This document shows positions 35,901-43,305 of a stretch of DNA of 64,000 nt, in pieces. The position numbers and the translations under genes are program-made. The DNA is from Limibacter armeniacum (GTDB lineage: Bacteria; Bacteroidota; Bacteroidia; Cytophagales; Flammeovirgaceae). The stretch covers positions 62,001-126,000 of the forward strand of contig NZ_JBAJNO010000002.1 in NCBI RefSeq assembly GCF_036880985.1. Direction: 5' to 3'. Position 1 is the first letter of the stretch. The number at the start of each line of letters is the position of its first letter. The notes under the pieces were generated by a model. That model searched no databases and was not told the origin of the DNA. It was given only the letters and a program-made list of their open reading frames with translations.

Positions 35901-36359
35901 TCCTTTGCATTCAACGGGATTGAGGGTAGAAAAATCTTTGACCAACCTGTGATGCAAGCCAATACAGGAGAAGGATTTGCAGTGCCTACTAAAGACTATG
36001 TCAATAACTACTACCACCCTGAGTTTAATCCGGATGGTAAGTATGCACAGCCTAACATGGGTAACTTCTCTTCTGCCAGAAAGAACACAAGAGGCAATAG
36101 TATGGATGTACTTGATGCCGATTACTTGAGACTCCGAAACATTCAGTTGGCATACAAGCTACCAGAAGCAGTACTGACGAAATTGAATCTATCAGCAGCT
36201 AGAGTATATGTAGCTGCTAATAACCCACTGACCTTTACAAAATATGCTGGTGCAAACCCAGATGGAAAAGTAACGGCAAACCTTGAACAAGGTAGTGTAA
36301 ATGCCATTCCTCACCCAGTGGTAAAATCTTATATGGTAGGTATGAACCTAACTTTCTAA
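32955..36359 (+). CDS. SusC-like TonB-dependent transporter with STN domain
   Basis: A 1134-aa outer-membrane transporter from MRFITRTARAL; the frame reaches back to 32901 inside a repeated leader sequence, so the later start is preferred. After the signal peptide it has an STN (secretin/TonB N-terminal) domain (about 40-100, LKSILDKLKAKFQVNFAYMEE), a CarboxypepD_reg-like domain (VKGQVTDENGEAIIGAAVKVKGT), the SusC motif LEEVVVIGYGKQSK, a plug (LIVVDGMPL, DVLKDAASAAIYGSRASNGVI) and a beta-barrel ending in VGMNLTF. The STN domain couples transport to FecR/ECF signalling. With the SusD and GDPD genes downstream, the cargo may be a glycerophosphodiester-bearing compound (inference). Confidence 0.93.
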   Translation: MRFITRTARALGVLMLSAGLPFVHASATNLTSIDIYQEAEIGKNSLKSILDKLKAKFQVNFAYMEEVNDQVLVQMPESNDLTQVLESLSSQTGYSFQLMGKSVLITLSKSGDESKKIIPVKGQVTDENGEAIIGAAVKVKGTNTGTITDISGNFELGVPSQSAILIVSFVGYQAKEVKIGNQTSFAIQLKEDAKQLEEVVVIGYGKQSKTRVTGAISSVKSEDLSKYTAGSFDQQLVGKMSGVMVSENAAAPGQDAQIVIRGTSTLTAGTNPLIVVDGMPLSEGTSLNDIPASSIASVDVLKDAASAAIYGSRASNGVILITTKKGSKGRAQLSFDYYTGIQQSAGGIEFANAYESARYFTHARDYGYVSKDPANRSEIDDVATRKANGASKREFRLNYLEPYLNGEEGLTDTNWSDELLRSAPVSNYSLSLNGGNDKTDYFANVSYFDQEGIVLTSGQQRYNANVSLRSKLSDRVEFGVNLNAAYTKVNDLKVGGFDEDPINMLWATYPFFSPYNEDGSLNIGAQHQANGPEDGALLENPVAMLENTKRVENRFRTFGNAYMQLELLKNLVYKTSVGTDFSSNHYDYFSPNTIGAYRQPFPNKQAKSWEKNSHYFNYLFEHIMTYANSFGDHDINLMAGATMQREDGVSTSVSGTGIADNNIDNIAGASSFGVTSDRYAWTQISYLARVQYYYKNRYQLSVAARRDGSSRFGDNTKWAVFPSISGGWIISEETFFPKQDFLTYLKLRANWGMTGNNQIGSYGSKALVTSSDYVMNGTLQPGFAATTAPNPNLSWETNTSSNFGFDVQLLSKVNFSVNYYQSTTTDLLLSVPVPEHSGYSKSLQNVGSMRNKGFELELNAVELNAGEFTFGFNANLTTNQNEILSLAPGQEQILTGYNSSFLTEVGGPLAQMIGYKVTGVYKDQESIEATPHLKGTIPGDYMVEDVNGDGIINADDKVALGTYEPKLFYGFGANMSYRNFDLSFAFNGIEGRKIFDQPVMQANTGEGFAVPTKDYVNNYYHPEFNPDGKYAQPNMGNFSSARKNTRGNSMDVLDADYLRLRNIQLAYKLPEAVLTKLNLSAARVYVAANNPLTFTKYAGANPDGKVTANLEQGSVNAIPHPVVKSYMVGMNLTF

Positions 36360-36371
36360 TTATTGAGATCA

Positions 36372-37775
36372 ATGAAAAAACTATATAGAATATTCATCGT
36401 GATATTGGCAGCTAGTCTGGCAGCATGTGATTTTGACTTGAACCAAAGTCCGATAACGGAGAAAGAAAGTTCTAATTTCTTCAAGAGTGAAATTGAAATA
36501 GAAGAGGCTGTCTATGGCGTATATGGAGCCTTAAGAAGCAACGGTGTATACGAACTTGGGATTCCTGTCATAGGGGAAATTTCTTCTGACAACACTTTTG
36601 ATGAAGTACCTGCGAATGATGGGGGTAATTACGGAGAGCTTGATGAGTTTACAGTGATTCCTTCTAACTCTGTGATTGCAAGCATTTGGAAAGACTCATA
36701 CGTTGCAATACAACGAGCCAATGTAGTACTAAATCGCATTGGGGATATCCCTTTTAAAGATGAGTATGTCAAGCAGAACAGGATTGGCGAGATGAAATTT
36801 CTGAGAGGGTTGCTTTATTTCAACCTTGTCAGAATATATGGGGATGTGCCATTGATCATTGAAGAAACAACTGATGTAAATGCGGCCTTTGGTGTAGAGA
36901 GAGCCGCTGTATCAGAAGTTTACAATCAAATCATTCAAGATTTGAAAGCAGCAATAGAAGTATTGCCGTTGGATGGTGGCGCTGATGGCCGAGCTGAGAA
37001 AGGAGCTGCACAGGCATTGTTGGCAAAAGTTCACCTTACATTGAAGGATTACGCTAACGCTAAACAATTACTGGATCAAGTGCAATCCTCAGGACAGTAT
37101 GGGTTGCTGGAAAGTGGCAATGATATTTTTGCCATTGCAAACAAAGGCAACCGTGAAGTGATGTTTGCGGTAAAATTTGAATCTGGCATTAACGGAAACT
37201 CAATGGGCAGCTCTATCTTCAGAATGTGTACACCTTCTGGTTATTACGCATCTGGAAAAGGACATAATATCCCAACGGAACAACTCTATAGCCTTTATGA
37301 GGATGGTGATTTGAGAAAAGAGTCCTATGTCAAGCATGTAGAAGGTATTTATTATGTGTCTGGTAAGATGGATGCACCTACCACAGTACCGGATGATGCC
37401 GGCAATGACTTTGTTGTGTTGAGATTCGCAGATGTACTGCTAATGTCTGCCGAAGTGGAAAACGAGTTGGGAAATACAGCTTTAGCTGCGGAAATGCTGA
37501 ACAAGGTACGTCAGCGTTCAGGAGCTTCAGAAGTGTTGGCTGATGGGCAGGTTACACTTAGAAGTACCATTGCAGCGGAACGTCAAATGGAATTGGTAGG
37601 AGAAGGTCACCGCTGGTTTGATCTGCTTAGAACAGGTCAGGCTATAGAAGTGATGAATAAGCACTTTGCAGAGAGAGGACAGAATATTGTGGTGGACCAA
37701 GATAACTTACTGATGCCAATTCCTCAGTCACAAATTGACGCAGACCCTGTGTTAAACCAGAACCCGGGCTATTAA
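36372..37775 (+). CDS. SusD-like surface lipoprotein
   Basis: A 467-aa SusD/RagB protein starting MKKLYRIF; the frame begins 9 bp earlier. The lipobox is SLAACDF (cysteine near residue 19). Hallmarks include LNQSPITEKESSNFFKSEIEIEEAVYGVYG, FLRGLLYFNLVRIYGDVPLI and the end segment ERQMELVGEGHRWFDLLRTG. It lies 12 bp after the SusC stop and pairs with it as the substrate-binding lid. A strong terminator follows at 37786-37812. Confidence 0.92.
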   Translation: MKKLYRIFIVILAASLAACDFDLNQSPITEKESSNFFKSEIEIEEAVYGVYGALRSNGVYELGIPVIGEISSDNTFDEVPANDGGNYGELDEFTVIPSNSVIASIWKDSYVAIQRANVVLNRIGDIPFKDEYVKQNRIGEMKFLRGLLYFNLVRIYGDVPLIIEETTDVNAAFGVERAAVSEVYNQIIQDLKAAIEVLPLDGGADGRAEKGAAQALLAKVHLTLKDYANAKQLLDQVQSSGQYGLLESGNDIFAIANKGNREVMFAVKFESGINGNSMGSSIFRMCTPSGYYASGKGHNIPTEQLYSLYEDGDLRKESYVKHVEGIYYVSGKMDAPTTVPDDAGNDFVVLRFADVLLMSAEVENELGNTALAAEMLNKVRQRSGASEVLADGQVTLRSTIAAERQMELVGEGHRWFDLLRTGQAIEVMNKHFAERGQNIVVDQDNLLMPIPQSQIDADPVLNQNPGY

Positions 37776-37785
37776 GATAAGAAAG

Positions 37786-37812
37786 GGAGTGCCAAATCTG
37801 GCACTCCTTATT
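37786..37812 (+). terminator. Terminator after the second susD
   Basis: A perfect 9-bp stem, GGAGTGCCA (37786-37794) and TGGCACTCC (37799-37807), with a 4-nt loop and a TTATT tail. It lies 10 bp after the stop codon and separates susCD from the GDPD gene. Confidence 0.75.
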
Positions 37813-38000
37813 AAAACCATAAGTACAAATCATTTTGATTCAATAGACTTTAGCACGATTAACATATGCTGATAATCTCGGTGACTGTGTGTAGCCGCAG
37901 CACCAATAAATACATACTTCGATATTATTGAGTGAGTATCGAGAGTTTGTGAAAGTGATGAATGTTAATCATGATAGACATTAATATAACAACTAATAAG

Positions 38001-38987
38001 ATGTTCAAAGAAATATATAAATCGAAATATTGGGCTGTTTTATTGTTGACAACTGTATTGGGTACCGCTTGTCAGCAAACAGAATCTCAAAACAAAAAGG
38101 CACAGGTAACAGTACAGGAAGCTGGTGTAGCTAAAGGGAACACGAGAGCGGAGAAAATTCTTTATCGAATTCAAAACCCATCCAAGGATTATGTATTGGC
38201 AGTAGCCCATAGAGGAGATTGGCGCTATGCTCCTGAGAACAGCCTTTTGGCAATCCAGCATTGTATTGATCTGGGAATTGATATTGTTGAGGTTGATTTT
38301 AGAAAAACGAAGGATGGACATCTGGTAGCAATGCATGACAAAACTGTAGATCGTACCACTAATGGAAAGGGTAAGGTAAGCGACATGACACTAGAAGAGA
38401 TCAAGGCATTGAGATTGAAAAATAGCTGTGGTGTTCGAAACTCTCGTCAGCAGGTGCCAACCCTTAAAGAGGTGATGGTACTTTGCAAAGGCAAAATCAT
38501 GGTCAACCTGGACAAAACGGAAGGAGAAACGGTAAGGGAAGCTTTCGAGGTGCTGAAAGAAACAGGAACTGTCAATCAGGCTATATTTAAGGGAAATGAT
38601 CCTGTCGCTTTTATGAAAGAGAAGTATGGTTCCCTGATGGATAGTCTTATATACTTCCCGAAGGTTTGGCCACACCTTGAAAACCCTGAACAGTTTGTTA
38701 CTGATTTCAATCAGGAGCTTAGCCCAATCGGCTATGAGATGATCTTTGATCAGGAAAACAGCTTTGTGACAGAAGAGATCAAGCGAATGAACAAACAAGG
38801 CATTACAGTCTTGAATTGTGCACTTTGGGATGACCTAGTAGCAGGACATACTGATGAGCGTGTGTTGTTTGATGGTCCTGATGCTTCTTGGGGCTGGCTG
38901 ATTGACAATGGCGCCAATGCAATCATGACTGATCGATGTGAAGAATTACTCTCTTATTTAGAGAAGAGAGGTGTAAGAAACCTTTAA
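38001..38987 (+). CDS. Glycerophosphodiester phosphodiesterase family lipoprotein
   Basis: A 328-aa GDPD-family protein from MFKEIYKSKYW; the frame reaches back to 37962. A lipobox (TVLGTACQQ, cysteine near residue 24) indicates an envelope lipoprotein. The GDPD TIM-barrel motifs are intact: VAHRGDWRYAPENS (HRGD and E for metal binding), VEVDFRKTKDGHLVAMHDKTVDRTT (E, D and general-acid His), then KGKIMVNLDKTEG. These enzymes hydrolyse glycerophosphodiesters to glycerol-3-phosphate and an alcohol. It follows a SusCD pair, although a terminator lies between, and the window also encodes PI-PLC-like and NAGPA-like phosphodiester enzymes. Confidence 0.9.
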   Translation: MFKEIYKSKYWAVLLLTTVLGTACQQTESQNKKAQVTVQEAGVAKGNTRAEKILYRIQNPSKDYVLAVAHRGDWRYAPENSLLAIQHCIDLGIDIVEVDFRKTKDGHLVAMHDKTVDRTTNGKGKVSDMTLEEIKALRLKNSCGVRNSRQQVPTLKEVMVLCKGKIMVNLDKTEGETVREAFEVLKETGTVNQAIFKGNDPVAFMKEKYGSLMDSLIYFPKVWPHLENPEQFVTDFNQELSPIGYEMIFDQENSFVTEEIKRMNKQGITVLNCALWDDLVAGHTDERVLFDGPDASWGWLIDNGANAIMTDRCEELLSYLEKRGVRNL

Positions 38988-39008
38988 TTGATGCTTGTTG
39001 GATAAAGT

Positions 39009-39048
39009 GGCACGGCGGAAGGAAACGGAAGCCGTGCCTTTCTTTTTT
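39009..39048 (+). terminator. Terminator after the GDPD gene
   Basis: GGCACGGC (39009-39016) pairs perfectly with GCCGTGCC (39031-39038), followed by TTTCTTTTTT. It lies 22 bp after the stop codon. Confidence 0.8.
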
Positions 39049-39177
39049 GGTTGTTATGGGTAAAATGCCATTCATGATAATTTAAAATCCCATTTACGTT
39101 TTAAACTAACTGTTTCCATATCTTCCCATTTTGGATAACCTTTTACGCATACCCCTATGATTTTTTTGATACCCAAA

Positions 39178-40788
39178 ATGAGAATATACACGTATTATCA
39201 GCTTTCGATGCTTATGATACTGCAATTGTACAGCATCTCAGTAGCTTTAGCACAAGTTTATACGACAGAAAGGATAATTGTCAAGATTAAGCCTGAAGTG
39301 GATAGTAACAATTGGCAGACTTTTATTGCTTCAAATGCATCACACCCTCAGTCAAGATCAATATGTAAACCACTTACTTTTAATGCTGAAAACCAGGTCT
39401 ACACTATTGATGGGCTTACATCATCCTTCTGTCAGGAATTGTATCAAAGTGGGATGGTTGATTATATAGAAATGGATCACTGGGGAACGGTAACTGCTTC
39501 ACATGAAGCTATGTTACCTAATGATCCAGGCTTTTCAGATCAATGGTATTTACATAACGATGGTAACTCGGCGTTATATCCGGTAAAAGCAGGTGCAGAC
39601 ATCAATGTAGAGGAAGCTTGGGAATATACACAGGGAGATACCAGTGTAGTAGTAGCAATTTTGGACACTGGAATCAATCCAAGCAATCCTGATTTTGAGG
39701 GGCGAATATGGCAAAATAAGAAAGAGCTCCCCAACGGATTGGATGATGATGGTAATGGACTGGTAGATGATATTTGGGGTTGGGACTTCCATAATAATGA
39801 TAATGAACCAACAGACAACAGTGGGCATGGTTCTATGGTAGCAGGGATTATAGGAGCTAATGGCAATAACGGTCAAGGGTTTTCGGGAATAGATTGGCAT
39901 TGTAAGCTGATGATATGCCAAGTAATAGACAGCAAGGAAGGGGGTTTTTATAGCAACTGGATTAGAGGCATCTATTATGCTGTAGAGAATGAAGCAGATA
40001 TCATTAACCTTTCTGTAGCGGGAAATACTGACTCAAAAGCATTGGAAGAAGCAATCCGCTATGCTGTATCACGAGGGGTACTGGTTGTTTCGAGTATGGG
40101 GAACGATAATGTAGAAACTCCTGCTTACCCTTCAGCCTATTCAGAGGTATTGGCTGTAGGTGCCACAAACCCCGATGATACTCGAAGTATCGCTTTCAGT
40201 GGTGACTTGACAAAAGGAAGCAACTATGGTACGCACCTAGATATAATGGCACCAGGTAACTATATCAGAGGGTTGAACCATACGGATGACCTATTGCCTG
40301 TAAAAGTCTGGAGCGGTACCTCTATGGCTGCACCTATGGTATCAGGAGCAGCAGCACTGCTGAAGGCGTATTATCCTAACCTGACCCCTCAGGAAATTAT
40401 GGCCTTTATCAAGCATACGGCTGTGGATCAGGTAGGTAACCCGGCAGAGGACCAGAAAGGTCGAGACAACTATTATGGATATGGTAGATTGGATGCAGGT
40501 AAGCTTCTGAAAGCAGTCGATAACAAGTTAAAGTTACCGATAGAAGGGCTAACCGTTGCGCCTAACCCAGTCAGTGACCTGATGACCTTTAGTTTGCGAT
40601 TAGATAGTGAGTCGCCTTTAATGTGGCAACTAATTGATATGGAGGGTAGAAAGCTACGTTCAGGAGAGACTGTTGCGAGCGCTGTCTTCAGTAAACAGCT
40701 GAGCCTTCAGGGACTGGTATCAGGTATTTATATATTGAAAGTCAGTACCATTAGGAAGACATATTATTGTAAGTTGTTGAGGAAATGA
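39178..40788 (+). CDS. Subtilisin-like S8 serine protease with T9SS sorting domain
   Basis: A 536-aa secreted protease from MRIYTYYQ; an upstream in-frame ATG at 39157 adds seven residues. A signal peptide (ending VALAQ) is followed by a short propeptide-like region and the S8 catalytic domain with all three residues: Asp163 (VAILDTGIN), His217 (NSGHGSMVAG) and Ser382 (SGTSMAAPMVSGAAAL). A Ca2+-binding-like loop DDDGNGLVDDIWGWDF lies after the Asp motif, as in many Bacteroidota S8 enzymes. The C-terminus is a T9SS type A domain (GLTVAPNPVSDLMTF to KTYYCKLLRK), so it should be exported to the surface or medium. It stands alone between two ECF-controlled loci. Confidence 0.92.
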   Translation: MRIYTYYQLSMLMILQLYSISVALAQVYTTERIIVKIKPEVDSNNWQTFIASNASHPQSRSICKPLTFNAENQVYTIDGLTSSFCQELYQSGMVDYIEMDHWGTVTASHEAMLPNDPGFSDQWYLHNDGNSALYPVKAGADINVEEAWEYTQGDTSVVVAILDTGINPSNPDFEGRIWQNKKELPNGLDDDGNGLVDDIWGWDFHNNDNEPTDNSGHGSMVAGIIGANGNNGQGFSGIDWHCKLMICQVIDSKEGGFYSNWIRGIYYAVENEADIINLSVAGNTDSKALEEAIRYAVSRGVLVVSSMGNDNVETPAYPSAYSEVLAVGATNPDDTRSIAFSGDLTKGSNYGTHLDIMAPGNYIRGLNHTDDLLPVKVWSGTSMAAPMVSGAAALLKAYYPNLTPQEIMAFIKHTAVDQVGNPAEDQKGRDNYYGYGRLDAGKLLKAVDNKLKLPIEGLTVAPNPVSDLMTFSLRLDSESPLMWQLIDMEGRKLRSGETVASAVFSKQLSLQGLVSGIYILKVSTIRKTYYCKLLRK

Positions 40789-40966
40789 CGAAGGTTAACA
40801 GAATATTTGTTGAACTTTAAGGGGCAAAGTTTAAACAAAAATTAATACTTGAGCAATGGGAGGAGCTTCTTCTGTTAGGATACCTTCAGTATCTTCGTAG
40901 TTGACTTTATAAATCAGAACCTTACTCAATTTTTCAATGACTATCCAACTATCTAATAACCTAACT

Positions 40967-41539
40967 ATGCTTCAAGACTTTCACCTTCTTCAGCGCCTTC
41001 AGTCCGGAGATGAGTACGCTTTTAAGCAAATCTATGAGCAACACTGGGAAAGCCTTTATATCAAAGCGTATAAAAGGTTGGATGATCCTGACTTGGTGGA
41101 GGAGATTATTCAACAGTTATTTGTGGAGCTTTGGGAGCAAAGGGAGACAGTTGCCTTTGATAAAAACTGGAGCGCATACCTGCAAGGAATGCTGAAACAC
41201 AAGATATTGATGTACTTTCGTAAAAGGTATGCCAAAGAGAGCCACTTTGAGGAAATCAGGCAATATCAAACAGAAATGGCAACTTTGACAGAGTCTAGTA
41301 TCCTGCAGCGTGACTTGTTGAATCAGGTAGAGAAGCTAATACAGGAGTTACCTGAGAAAACCCGTGAAGTATTTGAACTAAGTAGAAAAAGTTACCTTTC
41401 TAATAAGGAGATCGCCGAAAGACTTTCAATTTCTACCAAGACAGTAGAATACCATATTAATATGGCACTTCAGTTTTTGCGAAAGCATTGTCAAGAGTAC
41501 TCCTCGCTTTTTGTGTTTTTTATACTTAATCTGCTGTAA
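40967..41539 (+). CDS. ECF RNA polymerase sigma-70 factor
   Basis: A 190-aa ECF sigma factor from MLQDFHLLQRL; the frame begins 30 bp earlier. Sigma2: LQSGDEYAFKQIYEQHWESLYIKAYKRL and EEIIQQLFVELWEQRE. Sigma4: IQELPEKTREVFELSRKSYLSNKEIAERLSISTKTVEYHINMAL, the Bacteroidota FecR-associated type. The last residues (SLFVFFILNLL) are hydrophobic, as in many relatives. The gene is followed by a strong terminator at 41571-41618, then by a FecR gene on the same strand, so unlike the pair at 31 kb it is not divergent. Confidence 0.88.
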   Translation: MLQDFHLLQRLQSGDEYAFKQIYEQHWESLYIKAYKRLDDPDLVEEIIQQLFVELWEQRETVAFDKNWSAYLQGMLKHKILMYFRKRYAKESHFEEIRQYQTEMATLTESSILQRDLLNQVEKLIQELPEKTREVFELSRKSYLSNKEIAERLSISTKTVEYHINMALQFLRKHCQEYSSLFVFFILNLL

Positions 41540-41570
41540 TGTGTCATTAAATACCTACCCAAAACCAAAA

Positions 41571-41618
41571 AACATAAAGCCTCTGCTTCTATTAAGAAAA
41601 GCAGAGGCTTTATGTTTT
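41571..41618 (+). terminator. Strong terminator after the ECF sigma gene
   Basis: A perfect 16-bp stem, AACATAAAGCCTCTGC (41571-41586) and GCAGAGGCTTTATGTT (41601-41616), with a 14-nt loop. The sigma gene is therefore transcribed separately from fecR. Confidence 0.75.
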
Positions 41619-41636
41619 ACAGTCGGTAGAAAATAC

Positions 41637-41700
41637 TGGAAATTGCCACCTTTCGCTAACTACCCACTTATTTAAATCGAAAACTTAACACAAATGAAAT
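41637..41700 (+). repeat. Leader-like sequence resembling the 46837-46902 region
   Basis: The 416-bp gap between sigma and fecR contains a stretch with TGCCACCTT, CGCTA, CTTATTT and GAAAACTTA, ending in AAATGAAAT. The same order of blocks precedes the beta-helix lipoprotein gene at 46837-46902. Apart from this and the terminator, the gap shows nothing. Confidence 0.4.
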
Positions 41701-41967
41701 TCAATCTGGTTTACCATCCAAATATTTTATTAAAAATATAAGACTCATCATTTAAGCAATGATGAAATAGGTCTGATTGTATAATACCTAGATGATATAA
41801 TAAGAACAACCAACAGAGATTTTAGTAAAAGGGTACTCTTAAGTAGGAAGTATATTAAAATACTTTGATGGGTTTCAATTAATAGGCAACAATTTATTCA
41901 TGATTTGGTGATCTGCTCCCACTAGGGTTAGGGTAGGGGTTATGCAACTATATAAGTGGAACCAAAG

Positions 41968-42972
41968 ATGAAAATTGTGCAACTCAAAGATTTAATAGAA
42001 AAATATAAGAACAACCAACTCAATGACGAGGAGCGTGACCTGTTGGACCGATGGTACTTTGCCTTTGACTTAAAGCCCGATGACGATTTCCTGAATCAAT
42101 GGAAACAAGGAGGTAGAGAAGCTGCATACCATAGGATCTGGTCAGGGGTTAAGCGTATGTTAGTGGACAGAAAGCCTGTACAGCGTTGGTGGCAGCGTGT
42201 GCCTATGCAGCAGGTAGCTGTACTGGTGATTATGTTGAGTGGTCTATTGGGATTGGTTTTAAAACGGGATGTCCTCATTCAGGAACTGGAGCAAGCAATG
42301 ATCATATCAGTAATAGCACCTAAAGGGCAGATGCTTACCTATCACTTGCCGGATGGCTCGGGGGTGTCGTTGCACCCTGGTAGCAAGCTGAAGCATTATC
42401 GCTTTTTTATGGGGAGTACCCGTACAGTCAAGTTAGAAGGTGAAGGTTTCTTTGAAGTCACAAAAAACAAGGACAAACCCTTTGTAGTACAGACAGGCCT
42501 GATGGAAACACGGGTATTGGGAACCTCTTTTGATGTAGTAGCCATCCCAAAGAGCAAGCGCTTTGTGGTAACAGTAAAGACAGGAAAGGTACAGGTCAGT
42601 TACAAGGATCAGTTGCTGGCACAGTTGGTACCTGGTACCAGCATTCGAGTAAAACTGGAAGAGGATGGAAAGCCAGATGCCGTCAGAGAGGAGGTCAGGG
42701 ACTTGCGATATCTCAGTTGGATGGAAGGTAAACTGTCATTTGAGGAGATTTCCTTGCAGGAGCTTGTTTGGTACTTGAAGCAGCGCTATGGGGTGGAGGT
42801 ACATCTTGGAACAACAGCTATCAAGGAATTGAAGCTTTCTGGAGATTTCACGGGACTCTCAGTGGTACAGGTGTTGAAAATCATTCAAGAGATTTACCCA
42901 CTGGAAGTAACCCAGCTGTCAGAAGAAAAGTTCTCTCTGACTGAGAGAAACTCTGATCCTAATCGGCCATAA
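41968..42972 (+). CDS. FecR-family anti-sigma factor
   Basis: A 334-aa FecR-like protein from ATG MKIVQLKDL; a GTG 12 bp upstream is in frame. The cytoplasmic part (about 1-75) begins with KDLIEKYKNNQLNDEERDLLDRWY. One transmembrane helix (QVAVLVIMLSGLLGLVL, about 80-97) leads to a periplasmic FecR domain: KGQMLTYHLPDGSGVSLHPGSKL, RTVKLEGEGFFEVTKNKDKPF and METRVLGTSFDV, and a DUF4974-type end (MEGKLSFEEISLQELVWYLKQRYG). It should transmit the signal from the STN-bearing receptor downstream to the sigma factor at 40967. Confidence 0.88.
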   Translation: MKIVQLKDLIEKYKNNQLNDEERDLLDRWYFAFDLKPDDDFLNQWKQGGREAAYHRIWSGVKRMLVDRKPVQRWWQRVPMQQVAVLVIMLSGLLGLVLKRDVLIQELEQAMIISVIAPKGQMLTYHLPDGSGVSLHPGSKLKHYRFFMGSTRTVKLEGEGFFEVTKNKDKPFVVQTGLMETRVLGTSFDVVAIPKSKRFVVTVKTGKVQVSYKDQLLAQLVPGTSIRVKLEEDGKPDAVREEVRDLRYLSWMEGKLSFEEISLQELVWYLKQRYGVEVHLGTTAIKELKLSGDFTGLSVVQVLKIIQEIYPLEVTQLSEEKFSLTERNSDPNRP

Positions 42973-43305
42973 TCAATTGATGATGCTGACAGAACTATAG
43001 AAATATGTTTGGTGATGTTGCAGCTTCGGTTTGTGACTAAATTATATGATGAGCTATTATCTTAAAAATTTATAAAAACACCGACAACCAATTCAATAAA
43101 GAATCCAATGGTAAGTTGCTGCTACACTGCTGAAGGGTGGCTTAATGGCTTTGCCAAGACCACAGCAACTAACCAAACACAATAATATCTCCCTACTGTT
43201 TGCTGATGAGGCGGATGGGTCCTTAAAAAAACAGGTCTGCGGACCTGAATGGGATTGTATTGTCTAAACTTTTTGGCAGGGAACCATAACAATAAAAATA
43301 GGATA
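42973..43305. other. Gap between fecR and the TonB receptor gene
   Basis: A 333-bp stretch without a credible gene. One short perfect inverted repeat, CAGGTC-TGCG-GACCTG (43232-43247), lies about 60 bp before the receptor ATG and could be a leader hairpin or operator. I see no clear promoter or terminator. Confidence 0.3.

Noticed and set aside
41925-41940. TTAGGG-like short repeats (agggttagggtagggg)
   Set aside because: Only a few degenerate units in an intergenic region; there is no sign of telomeric or CRISPR-type structure.
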